Notes: a model not told the origin generated them from the sequence alone. DNA of 44,300 nt from Pseudomonadota bacterium (GCA_021815825.1 JAKAZO010000015.1:1-44300), one strand, 5' to 3'; shown: positions 19,125 to 27,120, counted from the stretch's first letter. Numbers and translations: made by a program.

Positions 19125-20294
19125 TCACTCCCGTTCCATGATGAGCGTGCCGCTGCCGTGCCGCGTGCCGAGTTGCCCGCCGGTGCCGTGGGCCAGGGCC
19201 AGCGTGCAGTTGGCGACCTGCACCTTCGGATGGGCCTCGCCGCGCACCTGCCGCACGGCTTCGATCACCTTGGTCATGCCGCCGCGATTGGCGGGGTGGT
19301 TGTTGCACAATCCGCCCCCGTCGGTGTTGAAGGGCAGCTTGCCGACGCCCGAGATCAGGTTGCCATCGGCGACGAAGCGCCCTCCCTGTCCCTTTTCGCA
19401 AAAGCCGAGATCTTCGAGCTGGACCAGGACGGTGATGGTGAAGCTGTCATAGATCGAGGCGTACTGGATGTCCGCCGGCGTGACCCCAGCCTCGTTGAAC
19501 GCCGCCGCGCCGGAGACGCGGGCGGCCGAATAGGTGAGGTCGACGGCTCCGCCCATCTGCCCTTTCGTCGCCTCGCCGGCGCCGATCAATTTCACCAGCG
19601 GGCGCTTGAGGCTTTTCGCGATCTCCGGCCGGGTGACGACGAGGGCACCGCCGCCATCGCTGATGACGCAGCAATCCAGCCGATGCAGCGGATCCGCGAC
19701 CATCGGCGAGTTCACCACCTCCTCCACCGTCACCACGTCGCGCAGCATGGCGTTGGGGTTGTACTGGGCATGATGCGAGGCGGCGACCTTGATCCAGGCC
19801 AGTTGCTCGCTCGTCGTGCCGTACTCGTACATGTGCCGCATGGCGACCATCGCGTACATGTTCACGACGGTGGGGCCGTAGGGGTATTCCCATTGCAGGT
19901 CCGGTTGCGCCGGGTTGCCCTGGCGTGGCGCGGTGCCGGTGGCCATGCCCTCGCTGCGCGGCCGTCCGGCGAGGGTGATCAGCGCGACATTGCACTTGCC
20001 AGCCGCGATCGCCTCGGCGGCATGACCGACATGCACGAGGTACGAGGAGCCGCCGGTATCGGTCGAGTCGACGTGGCGGACACGCAGGTTGAGATAATCC
20101 ACCATCGAGATCGGGCCCATGCCGGGGGCGTCACCGGCGCAGAAATACCCGTCCACGTCTTCCTTGCTGAGGCCGGCATCGGCCAGCGCGCCGGCCGCGA
20201 CCTCGGCATGGAGTTGCGCCACCGATTTGTCGGGCGCCTTGCGTGTCGGATGCTCATAGGCGCCGACGATGTAGGACTTCCCTTTGATGCTCAT
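19125..20294 (-). CDS. thiolase-fold protein lacking the nucleophilic cysteine
   Basis: A 389-residue protein of the SCP-x/lipid-transfer thiolase-like group. The usual CxxGSS nucleophile motif reads DTGGSS (79-84), so the attacking cysteine is replaced by D79. H333 in NNHPANRGG is kept, and the second-cysteine region reads ANCTLALAHGTGG. Without that cysteine it should not do classic thiolysis; related Cys-less proteins with a DUF35 partner catalyse retro-aldol cleavage of acyl-CoAs. Its gene is directly followed by a DUF35 gene. The substrate is unknown. ATG 20294 is the natural start (MSIKGKSYIVGAYEHP). Confidence 0.85.
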   Translation of the reverse strand: MSIKGKSYIVGAYEHPTRKAPDKSVAQLHAEVAAGALADAGLSKEDVDGYFCAGDAPGMGPISMVDYLNLRVRHVDSTDTGGSSYLVHVGHAAEAIAAGKCNVALITLAGRPRSEGMATGTAPRQGNPAQPDLQWEYPYGPTVVNMYAMVAMRHMYEYGTTSEQLAWIKVAASHHAQYNPNAMLRDVVTVEEVVNSPMVADPLHRLDCCVISDGGGALVVTRPEIAKSLKRPLVKLIGAGEATKGQMGGAVDLTYSAARVSGAAAFNEAGVTPADIQYASIYDSFTITVLVQLEDLGFCEKGQGGRFVADGNLISGVGKLPFNTDGGGLCNNHPANRGGMTKVIEAVRQVRGEAHPKVQVANCTLALAHGTGGQLGTRHGSGTLIMERE

Positions 20295-20366
20295 GGCCGC
20301 CTTCCGTCCCTGGGATGCGCGGCAGGCTAGCCGCCGCGCCGGCTGCCGTCGAGCCCCGCGCGCGGA

Positions 20367-20903
20367 TCAAACGCGCAGTTGAGGATTGTCGAATACGGGA
20401 TTGCGCCAGCGATGCAGCGCCTCGCCCAGAGCTGCGGCGAGGTCGCGCTTCTCGGTCTCGCCGAGGCTGGCAGCGATCTCCTCGGCGACGCCGCGCGTGC
20501 GCAGCATGAGTGCGGGAACCCGGCCCGGCCGGTCTTCGAGTTCGACGCGGAGCCAGGCCGGATCGAGGTGGCGCTCGGTGCGCCGTCCGCTGGCGTCCCG
20601 GCGCTGGATGCACACGCCGTCGCCGGTGAGCAGCACGATTTCGCTGCGCCGGAAAGAGCGGGCGTGGAGCTGGATGAGCACCGCCGCCAGACCGAGCTCC
20701 ACGCCGGAAAAGCCGAGCACGGGCCAGGCGCCGAGGGCCCAGAACAGCAGCCCGGGACCGAGGAACGCGATGGCGAGCGCGACGGCCAGAATTCGGACGC
20801 CACGGCGCGACAGGCTGCGATGCGGCGTGATGACGGCCTCGAACAGCAACCCCTCCGGCTCCGCCGTGTCCCGAGACAGGCTCCGCATGTGCCCCCGCTC
20901 CAT
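20367..20903 (-). CDS. DUF2244 membrane protein
   Basis: A 178-residue protein. FEAVITPHRSLSRRGVRIL near residues 21-39 is the DUF2244 signature, followed by two hydrophobic segments (about 38-57 and 63-79) and a C-terminal cytoplasmic PH-like beta domain with RRSEIVLLTGDGV. Function is unknown. It is divergent from nth, with 58 bp between starts. ATG 20903 has purines very close; a second ATG at 20888 with GGGGG four bases upstream is an equal alternative. The body of the protein is unaffected. Confidence 0.8.
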   Translation of the reverse strand: MERGHMRSLSRDTAEPEGLLFEAVITPHRSLSRRGVRILAVALAIAFLGPGLLFWALGAWPVLGFSGVELGLAAVLIQLHARSFRRSEIVLLTGDGVCIQRRDASGRRTERHLDPAWLRVELEDRPGRVPALMLRTRGVAEEIAASLGETEKRDLAAALGEALHRWRNPVFDNPQLRV

Positions 20904-20961
20904 CGCCTCTCACGGCGATCTGCTCCCTTGTCAATATCTGGGGCGCTTGCCAGAAACCGCC

Positions 20962-21681
20962 ATGGCCAGAATGCGATCGCCGCCCCCGCCGGGAGACGCC
21001 GCGCCGACGATGACGGCGCGCGCCGTGCGCCGGTTCATCGAGGCTCTGGCTGCGGCCAATCCCGCGCCGCGCAGCGAGCTTGCCTATCGCGATCCGTTCA
21101 CCCTGCTCGTCGCGGTCGTGCTTTCGGCCCAGGCCACGGATGCGGCGGTGAACCAGGCGACGCGGACGCTGTTCGCGGCGGCCGCCACCCCGGCCGCGAT
21201 GGCTGCCCTCGGCGCCGAGCGGGTCGGCGAGCATATCAGGCGGATCGGCCTCTGGCAGGGCAAGGCGCGCAACGTCGTCGCCCTGTCTCGGCTGCTGATC
21301 GAGCGCCATGGCGGGGAGGTTCCCCACGACCGGGCCGCGCTGGAGGCGTTGCCCGGGGTCGGGCGCAAGACCGCCAACGTGGTGCTCAACGTCGCCTTCG
21401 GCGAGCCGACCATGGCGGTCGATACGCATATCTTCCGTCTCGGCAACCGCACCGGCCTGGCGCCCGGGCGCGATGTGCGCGCGGTGGAAGATGCGTTGTT
21501 GCAGCGCATTCCAGCCGAATTCCTGCACCAAGCGCATCACTGGCTGATCCTGCACGGGCGCCACGTATGCAAGGCGCGAAAGCCCGAATGCTGGCGCTGC
21601 GTCGCTGCCGCGTGGTGCCGCTATCCCGCCAAGACCCCGGCCCCCGAAACGGCGCTCAGCCGTAATCCGCCGCCGTCGTGA
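20962..21681 (+). CDS. nth: endonuclease III, base-excision repair glycosylase
   Basis: DNA glycosylase/AP lyase that removes oxidised pyrimidines. About 239 residues from the first ATG; later ATGs at 20971 and 21010 are possible starts. The helix-hairpin-helix LEALPGVGRKTANVV carries the catalytic K136, the catalytic aspartate is D154 (VDTHIFRLGNR), and the 4Fe-4S cluster ligands are C203-x6-C210-x2-C213-x5-C219. The N-terminal ten residues are Pro-rich and probably disordered. The last 26 bases overlap the 3' end of the convergent symporter gene. Confidence 0.95.
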   Translation: MARMRSPPPPGDAAPTMTARAVRRFIEALAAANPAPRSELAYRDPFTLLVAVVLSAQATDAAVNQATRTLFAAAATPAAMAALGAERVGEHIRRIGLWQGKARNVVALSRLLIERHGGEVPHDRAALEALPGVGRKTANVVLNVAFGEPTMAVDTHIFRLGNRTGLAPGRDVRAVEDALLQRIPAEFLHQAHHWLILHGRHVCKARKPECWRCVAAAWCRYPAKTPAPETALSRNPPPS

Positions 21682-23191
21682 CGTCGAGGTGCCGGTCCGG
21701 CGCCAGCGCGTTCAAGAGCACGGAGAGCGCCGCGGCCACCGCGACGTTGACGAGCACGGAATAGAGCGCGGCGTAGCCGGGAATGGTGATGCCAAGGACG
21801 TGCAGCGGATAGACCGAAGCCCGGAAGTTCAGCATCGCCGCCATCCATGTGCCGGTGACGATCCCCGCCGCCCAGCCGGCGAGCAGCGCCCAGCCGTTGA
21901 AGAAGCGGAAGAACAGCCCCAGCATTACCGCCGGGCCGGTCTGGATGATCCAGACGCCGCCGAGCAACTGCAGCTGGATCGCGTATTGCTGGGGCAGGAA
22001 AATGATGAAGAACAGCGCCCCGACCTTGACCACGAGCGAGACGATCTTCGCCACGCCCGCCTCCTGCGCGTCGGTGCAGGCGGGGTTGAGGAATTCGCGC
22101 CAGATGTTGCGGGTGAAAGTATTCGCGCTGGCGATGGACATGATCGCGGCCGGCACCAGCGCGCCGATGGCGACCGCGGCGAAGGCGACGCCGACGAACC
22201 AGGAGGGGAAGGCGGCGAGGAACAGCGCCGGGATGGCATAGTTGCTGCCATAGCGGCGGAAGCCTTCGGCATAGGCCGGGTTCTGCGCCACCCCCATGGC
22301 CAGAACCATGAAACCGAGCAGCGCCAGCAGGCCGAGCACGAAGGAATAGGCGGGCAGGATGGCGGCGTTGCGGCGGATCACCCCGGCGCCGCTGGACGAG
22401 AGCACGCCGGTGATCGAATGCGGGTAGAGAAACAGCGCGCAGGCCGAACCGAGGGCGAGCGTCGCGTAGGCGCTGTAGCTGCCCAGCGAACCGGCCGGCG
22501 GCGTCGGCAGGGTGAGCTTGGCCACCGGCACGGCGGCGAAGATCTTCGCGTAGCCGCCCAGCTCCATCGGCACCACGATGACCGCCGCGATGACCGTGAT
22601 GTAGACCAGCACGTCCTTGACGACCGCGATCATCGCCGGCGCGCGCAATCCGCTCGTATAGGTGAAGGCAGCGAGGATGACGAAGGCGATGATCAACGGC
22701 AGATCGGCGGCGAACCCCTCGGCCTGGAAACCGAGCGCGCCGATGACCACCTCCATGCCGACCAGTTGCAGCGCGATATAGGGCATGGTCGCGAGCAGCC
22801 CCGTCACCGCGACCGCCAGCGCCAGCCAGCGATTGCCGAAGCGGCCGCGGACGAAGTCGGCCGCGGTCACATAGCCGTGCCGATGCGCCACCGCCCACAG
22901 GCGCGGGAACACGACATAGAGTATCGGGTAGACGACGATGGTGTAGGGCACGGCAAAGAAGCCGAGCGCCCCGGCGCCGAACACCAGCGCCGGCACGGCG
23001 ATGAAGGTGTAGGCGGTGTAGAGATCGCCGCCGAGCAGGAACCAGGCGACCATGGTGCCGAAGCGCCGCCCGCCCAGCCCCCATTCATGCAGGAGGTCCA
23101 GATCCCCCTTGCGCCATTGCGCGGCGAAGAAGCCGAGCGCCGTGACGAACAGGAACAATGCGATGAAGATCGTCGTCGCGGTCCAGTTCAT
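21656..23191 (-). CDS. sodium:solute symporter, MctP-like monocarboxylate permease
   Basis: An inner-membrane protein of 511 residues with about 13 hydrophobic segments, SSS family. DLLHEWGLGGRRFGTMVAWFLLGGDLYTAYTFIAVPALVFG near the N-terminus and MPYIALQLVGMEVV are characteristic of MctP-type carriers for lactate, pyruvate, propionate or alanine in rhizobia. Substrate is inferred from family only. It is preceded by a DUF3311 gene with a four-base overlap (ATGA), the usual partner arrangement for this group. Its 3' end overlaps nth by 26 bases. Confidence 0.87.
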   Translation of the reverse strand: MNWTATTIFIALFLFVTALGFFAAQWRKGDLDLLHEWGLGGRRFGTMVAWFLLGGDLYTAYTFIAVPALVFGAGALGFFAVPYTIVVYPILYVVFPRLWAVAHRHGYVTAADFVRGRFGNRWLALAVAVTGLLATMPYIALQLVGMEVVIGALGFQAEGFAADLPLIIAFVILAAFTYTSGLRAPAMIAVVKDVLVYITVIAAVIVVPMELGGYAKIFAAVPVAKLTLPTPPAGSLGSYSAYATLALGSACALFLYPHSITGVLSSSGAGVIRRNAAILPAYSFVLGLLALLGFMVLAMGVAQNPAYAEGFRRYGSNYAIPALFLAAFPSWFVGVAFAAVAIGALVPAAIMSIASANTFTRNIWREFLNPACTDAQEAGVAKIVSLVVKVGALFFIIFLPQQYAIQLQLLGGVWIIQTGPAVMLGLFFRFFNGWALLAGWAAGIVTGTWMAAMLNFRASVYPLHVLGITIPGYAALYSVLVNVAVAAALSVLLNALAPDRHLDVTTAADYG

Positions 23192-23436
23192 CGCCGCTCA
23201 CTCCCGCCTTCGACGATGTAGACCACACCGATCAGCGCGCTGCAGATCAGGATCCAGAGCAGCTGATACCAGTAGAAGAAGGGCAGGCCGAACAGGGCGG
23301 GTTCGGCGAAGTTGAATGTCGGCACGGCGAGCATGGCGACAAAGGGCAGGAGCAGCAGCAGGCGGACCGGCCGCGCCCGGTGGGGTTCGGCGGGGGGCGG
23401 ATCGGGTTCTGCGGCCGTCTTGATCGTCGCTTGCAT
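23188..23436 (-). CDS. DUF3311 small membrane protein
   Basis: About 82 residues with two transmembrane segments (LLLLLPFVAMLAVPTFNF and FYWYQLLWILICSALIGVVYIV). It belongs to DUF3311, normally encoded just before an SSS-family symporter and thought to be its accessory subunit. ATG 23436 has GGGAGGA about 9 bases upstream; an ATG at 23457 would add seven residues but has no good ribosome site. Four-base overlap with the symporter gene. Confidence 0.85.
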   Translation of the reverse strand: MQATIKTAAEPDPPPAEPHRARPVRLLLLLPFVAMLAVPTFNFAEPALFGLPFFYWYQLLWILICSALIGVVYIVEGGSERR

Positions 23437-23566
23437 CCTCGCTTCCTCCCTTGTCATGGCTTATCGCAGGACATCGTCTGCGTGAAGGGGTGGCCCGCGT
23501 GAACGCGCGGGGGCGGGGGGAGGCTTGCCCCGCCACGGGGCTTCATGTGACATTGGAGGGTCATCA
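23437..23566. promoter_or_regulatory. divergent intergenic region with two hairpins
   Basis: This divergent promoter region holds two short palindromes: CCCGCG with CGCGGG (23494-23511, six-base loop) and GCCCCG-CCA-CGGGGC (23527-23541). The second lies about 25 bp before the ATG of the HMA-like gene, so it would be in that mRNA leader. No clear -35/-10 pair or sigma-54 site was seen on either strand. Confidence 0.35.
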
Positions 23567-24001
23567 ATGGAGGTGGATCACTCGATGCGCCGAACTGCGA
23601 ATGCAGGGTCGTTGGCGTCCGGCCGGCGTACGGCTCGGGCTGCGGTCCTGGCAATGGTCATGGCCCTGTCCGCTGCCGGTCTCGCCGGGGCGCCCGCCGC
23701 CCACGCGGATGTCGAGGCGATGGCGGCGCAGGCCGCGCCGGACGACGACATCCTGATGATCGTGAAGGGCGTCACCTACCCGTTCTCGAAATTCGGCCTG
23801 ATCCGCCGGCTCAAGCAGATTCCCTCGGTCGAAGCGGTATGGTTCGATCTGCAGCACGGCATGGCCCATATCCGCCTCAAGCCGGGCGGCGACGTGCCGG
23901 ATGCCGAACTGCGCCGCGCCATCGTCAACGCCGCCTATACGCCGGGCGAGATTTTCCGGCCCAAGGTGCAGGCGGGCCAGTCCGCGCCGGTGCTGCGCTG
24001 A
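23567..24001 (+). CDS. exported HMA-like small protein without CxxC
   Basis: A 144-residue protein with a long basic N-terminus and signal peptide (cleavage after AHA, residue 47). The mature domain (about 60-130) has a beta-alpha-beta-beta-alpha-beta pattern like heavy-metal-associated domains (MerP/CopZ): DDDILMIVKGVTYPFSKFGLIRRLKQIPSVEAVWFDLQHGMAHIRL. The metal-binding CxxC is replaced by YPFSKF, so it probably does not bind metal in the usual way. The assignment is by pattern only. ATG 23567 follows TGGAGGG; ATG 23585 is an alternative. Its stop directly abuts the next gene's start, so the two exported proteins are probably made together. Confidence 0.72.
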   Translation: MEVDHSMRRTANAGSLASGRRTARAAVLAMVMALSAAGLAGAPAAHADVEAMAAQAAPDDDILMIVKGVTYPFSKFGLIRRLKQIPSVEAVWFDLQHGMAHIRLKPGGDVPDAELRRAIVNAAYTPGEIFRPKVQAGQSAPVLR

Positions 24002-24919
24002 ATGCGCCCTCCGCATGGCTGCCGCGGCCGGATCCGCGCGTGTCTCCCCGTCTGTCTGGTCCTGCTGGCCTGGGTGCTGGGCGCTGAGCGGGCGCGCGCC
24101 CAGCTGACCTTCCCCTCCGCTTCGCCGGTCTCCGCGGGAAATGTCGTGGTGCGGCTCGAACCCGAAATCACCACCTTCAGCGGCAATGCATCGAGCGCCG
24201 GCCTGCTTGCGGTCGGGCTTTACGGCGCCTCGCCCGACTGGACGGTGATCGTCCAGGACCACACCCTGGTCTCGAACACCGCACCGGTGACCGTGGGCGG
24301 CCATACCGCCAACCGTACCGCCACCGGTCTCGGCGATACGCTGATGGAACTGCGCTACACTTTGTACAGCGTCGATGACGTCGGTTCGACCTTCCGTATT
24401 GCCCCCTATTTCGGCATTTTTGCCCCCACCGGGACGGACAATGCCAATCCGGCCATGCCGCGCGGCCTGCAGCCAGGCACCGGTGCCTGGGGCCAGCGCG
24501 AGGCCATTTCGGCAACCTGGAGCAAGCTGTTCTGGAATGCCGAAGCGCAGGTCGGCTATGAAAACTATGCCCAGTCCGCCGGCTATACATTCGGCGACAG
24601 CTTCTATGCCGATGCCGGCTTTCATTACCTGCTCTGGCCGCGGAATCTCGAGGGCGATGTCAACGCCGAGGTCTTTGCCTCGCTGGAGACGAACTACACC
24701 GCGACCAACAAGGACCGCATGATCGGCGCGACCGTTCCCGGCTCCGGCGGCCAGCTATGGACCGCGGATCCCGGGATCATCTACACCACCCCGCGCTATT
24801 CGGTGGATGCCACCGCCCTGCTGCCCGTTTATCAGCATATCTCGGCGGGTGGCCGCCGCTATGCCTGGGGTGTGCTCGGCCTGTTCCGCTACGCATTCTT
24901 CACCGAGCACCACTGGTAG
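24002..24919 (+). CDS. outer-membrane beta-barrel protein (MetA-pathway transporter-like)
   Basis: A 305-residue protein with a signal peptide (1-33, ends ARA) and then alternating amphipathic strands rich in Gly and aromatic residues. Segments such as TLMELRYTLYSVDDVGSTFRIAPYFGIFAPTGTDN and a final strand ending in W are typical of the family annotated as outer-membrane transporters of phenol-degradation (MetA) pathways. A small-molecule channel role is inferred. The gene begins on the base after the preceding stop codon. A GC-rich hairpin follows it. Confidence 0.75.
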   Translation: MRPPHGCRGRIRACLPVCLVLLAWVLGAERARAQLTFPSASPVSAGNVVVRLEPEITTFSGNASSAGLLAVGLYGASPDWTVIVQDHTLVSNTAPVTVGGHTANRTATGLGDTLMELRYTLYSVDDVGSTFRIAPYFGIFAPTGTDNANPAMPRGLQPGTGAWGQREAISATWSKLFWNAEAQVGYENYAQSAGYTFGDSFYADAGFHYLLWPRNLEGDVNAEVFASLETNYTATNKDRMIGATVPGSGGQLWTADPGIIYTTPRYSVDATALLPVYQHISAGGRRYAWGVLGLFRYAFFTEHHW

Positions 24920-24921
24920 CG

Positions 24922-24940
24922 GCGGCCCGCTGGGGGCCGC
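24922..24940 (+). terminator. GC-rich hairpin after the beta-barrel gene
   Basis: GCGGCCC (24922-24928) and GGGCCGC (24934-24940) form a perfect 7-bp stem with a five-base loop, 2 bp after the stop codon. It lacks a U tract, so it may be a weak terminator or mRNA 3'-end stabiliser. Confidence 0.45.
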
Positions 24941-25297
24941 TCGCTTCAGCTCGTCGGTCCCGCGCCGCTTGCGTCGAGCAGCGAGTTTTGGCTTGCGCCG
25001 CGGGCGTGAGGCGCCTATTTCGACGACAGAGATGTCGGGTCCGGCATCTTGGCCCGCTGGCTGGGTCGGCGGGATTGGTTCAACAAACTGCAAGGGACGC
25101 AATGAAACCGCGATCTAGTTCCGGGTCCGCGGAGTGCCATAGTCGTCGCGTTCGCGACGTCTCACGGCAATCCACGGTACCGGTCACCAGCTCGGGGCTT
25201 TCCTTCCTTGCCAGCAGGATCGGCGCAGTCGCGCTGACCTGAGGGCGGCGAGGGCGCTCCGGGCTCAAGCCAACCGCTTGAGTGACAGGAGGCCCCG
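24941..25297 (+). promoter_or_regulatory. gene-free leader of the NRAMP locus with two hairpins
   Basis: No credible gene lies here. One hairpin is CGTCGCG/CGCGACG (25144-25159). A second, CTCAAGC-CAACC-GCTTGAG (25264-25282), has a perfect 7-bp stem and ends four bases before the AGGAGG ribosome site of the 60-residue gene, where it could gate translation. TTGGTTCAACAA (about 25076-25087) is a near-palindrome that could be an operator. I looked for M-box and yybP-ykoY riboswitch landmarks and did not find them. Confidence 0.35.
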
Positions 25298-25480
25298 ATG
25301 GCCGCCATCATCGATTTTGCCGTTTTCCGCCGGGTCGTTTTCCGCCGGACCGAGGCTGCCGTTCGCGTCGAACGGTACGCGCTGCTGCCCGAGGGCCGCT
25401 CTTCAGCGTGCCTGAGCGCCAACTGGCACCTCGACCCCGAGGGCCGGCTGGTCTGCTCCTGGCAAGCCGCCCGCCCCTGA
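25298..25480 (+). CDS. 60-residue orphan protein upstream of NRAMP gene
   Basis: A small basic protein (60 residues) beginning MAAIIDFAVFRRVVFRRTEA. ATG 25298 has a perfect AGGAGG five bases upstream, the best ribosome site in this region, which is the main evidence that it is real. It has no signal peptide or membrane segment. The second half shows a short internal echo: PEGR, then C, S and W, occurring twice (LLPEGRSSACLSANW and DPEGRLVCSW). It is not recognised. It lies 35 bp before the NRAMP gene and is probably co-transcribed with it. Confidence 0.6.
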   Translation: MAAIIDFAVFRRVVFRRTEAAVRVERYALLPEGRSSACLSANWHLDPEGRLVCSWQAARP

Positions 25481-25515
25481 TATCCAGAGCGCACATCCCA
25501 CACGGGAGCAGACCC

Positions 25516-27120
25516 ATGACCGAACTCCAGGCCGTCGCTGTGCTCGACGAGGCCCATGTCGGGGATATCCACGGGGCCCTCGGCACCATTCGCCACCATG
25601 ATACCGGCCCGCGCACCCATGTATGGGCGCGGCTCAAGACGTTGCTCGCCATCATCGGCCCCGGCCTGATCGTGATGGTCGGGGATAACGATGCCGGCGG
25701 CTTCGCGACCTATGCCCAGGCCGGACAGAATTACGGCTACACCCTGCTGTGGACGTTGGCGTTGCTGATTCCCGTGCTCTACGTCAATCAGGAAATGGTG
25801 CTGCGTCTCGGCGCGGTTAGCGGCGTCGGGCACGCGCGGCTGATCCTGGAGCGGTTCGGCCGCTTCTGGGGCGCCTTCAGCGTCATCGACCTGTTCCTGC
25901 TCAACGCGCTCACCATCATCACCGAGTTCGTCGGCATCGACTTGGCGCTGCGCTATCTCGGCCTGCCCGAGAAGCCGGGTGTCGCGCTCTCCGCAGCCCT
26001 CGTCACCATCGCCGTCGGCACCGGCAGTTTCCGCCGGTTCGAGCGGCTGGCGCTGACGCTGTGCGTCGGTTCGCTTGCCCTGGTGCCGCTCTACTTCTGG
26101 GTCGGCCCGCCGCTCGGGGAGGTGGCGCGGCACTTCGTCATCCCGGGTCTGCCGCATGGCGGGCTGACCTCGGATCTGATGCTGCTGATCATCGGCATCG
26201 TCGGCACGACGGTGGCGCCCTGGCAACTCTTCTTCCAGCAGAGCTACGTCATCGACAAGCGCATCACGCCGCGGTTCATCCGCTATGAGCGCGCCGATCT
26301 CTGGCTCGGCATCGGCATCGTCATCATCGGCGCGGTGGCCATCGTGGCGGTCTGTGCCTACGCGTTCGGCGGCCGACCGGAGGCGGGTGCCTTCGCCGAC
26401 GTCGGTGCCACCGCGCTGGGGCTCGAGCACGTCGCCGGGCGGGTGGCCGGCGTGCTGTTTGCCGTCGCCCTGATCGTCTCGGCGATGCTCGGCGCGGCCG
26501 CGGTCTCGCTCTCATCCGCCTACGCGTTGGGCGACGTGTTCTCGGTGCGTCACTCGCTCCACCGCAAGCCGTGGGAAGCGCGCGCCTTCTACCTGGTCTA
26601 TGCTGGCCTCGTCGGCTGCTCCGCGGCCCTCGTGCTGGTGCCGAACATGCCGCTCGGCCTCCTCACCGTGGCGGTGCAGGCGCTGGCCGGCGTGCTGCTG
26701 CCGAGTGCCACCGTGTTCCTGCTGCTGCTCTGCAACGACCGCGCCGTGCTTGGCCCGTGGGTGAACGGGCGGGTGATGAACCTGTTCACCAGCGTGATCA
26801 TCGCCGCGCTGGTCGTGCTCTCGCTGGTGCTGACGGCGGCGACGGTCTTCCCCGCCATCACCGGCGGGCAGATCGTGACGATCCTGGCCGTCGGCGGTGT
26901 CCTGGCGCTCGCCGCCGCACTGATCGCGCTGCGCGGCATGACCGGCGGCGCGGCGGCGGTGGGGCCGCGCGAGACCTGGCGGATGAAGCCGCTGGCCAGC
27001 CTGCCGAAGCTGGTCCTGACCGGCCCGATCCGCCTGTGGCTGGGAACGCTGCGCGGCTACCTCATCCTCGCAGCGGGGCTGGTTCTGGTGCGGATGGTCC
27101 AGCTCGCCCTCGGCGGCTGA
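25516..27120 (+). CDS. divergent NRAMP-family metal ion transporter
   Basis: An inner-membrane protein of 534 residues with about 11-12 membrane segments in the LeuT-like NRAMP fold. The family TM1 metal motif DPGN reads DAGG (D59-G62, within VGDNDAGGFATYAQAG), and the TM6 motif MPH reads APW (A234-W236, in GTTVAPWQLFFQQS). Thus the metal-ligand Asn and the selectivity Met of MntH/DMT1 are both lost while the first Asp stays. Such changes occur in NRAMP-related magnesium or non-manganese carriers, so calling it MntH would be unsafe. ATG 25516 follows GGGAG. The 3' end overlaps the convergent msrQ-like gene by 59 bases. Confidence 0.85.
   Translation: MTELQAVAVLDEAHVGDIHGALGTIRHHDTGPRTHVWARLKTLLAIIGPGLIVMVGDNDAGGFATYAQAGQNYGYTLLWTLALLIPVLYVNQEMVLRLGAVSGVGHARLILERFGRFWGAFSVIDLFLLNALTIITEFVGIDLALRYLGLPEKPGVALSAALVTIAVGTGSFRRFERLALTLCVGSLALVPLYFWVGPPLGEVARHFVIPGLPHGGLTSDLMLLIIGIVGTTVAPWQLFFQQSYVIDKRITPRFIRYERADLWLGIGIVIIGAVAIVAVCAYAFGGRPEAGAFADVGATALGLEHVAGRVAGVLFAVALIVSAMLGAAAVSLSSAYALGDVFSVRHSLHRKPWEARAFYLVYAGLVGCSAALVLVPNMPLGLLTVAVQALAGVLLPSATVFLLLLCNDRAVLGPWVNGRVMNLFTSVIIAALVVLSLVLTAATVFPAITGGQIVTILAVGGVLALAAALIALRGMTGGAAAVGPRETWRMKPLASLPKLVLTGPIRLWLGTLRGYLILAAGLVLVRMVQLALGG

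Noticed and set aside
18733-19401. A longer DUF35 protein starting upstream at 19401
   Set aside because: The extra N-terminal part is an Arg-rich shadow of the thiolase-like gene; ATG 19119 has a good ribosome site and gives a normal family length.
19125-20294. Ordinary acetyl-CoA acetyltransferase call
   Set aside because: The nucleophilic cysteine position is Asp79, so classic thiolase chemistry is unlikely.
21689-23221. A 510-codon plus-strand frame opposite the symporter gene
   Set aside because: Glu/Arg/His/Gly-rich shadow of a membrane-protein gene with no recognisable domain and no ribosome site.
24941-25297. A metal-sensing riboswitch (M-box or yybP-ykoY) before the NRAMP genes
   Set aside because: Two simple hairpins exist but none of the conserved landmarks of those riboswitches could be found by eye.
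25516-27120. Naming the NRAMP gene mntH
   Set aside because: Key metal ligands of manganese transporters (Asn of DPGN and Met of MPH) are replaced, so a manganese role is not supported.
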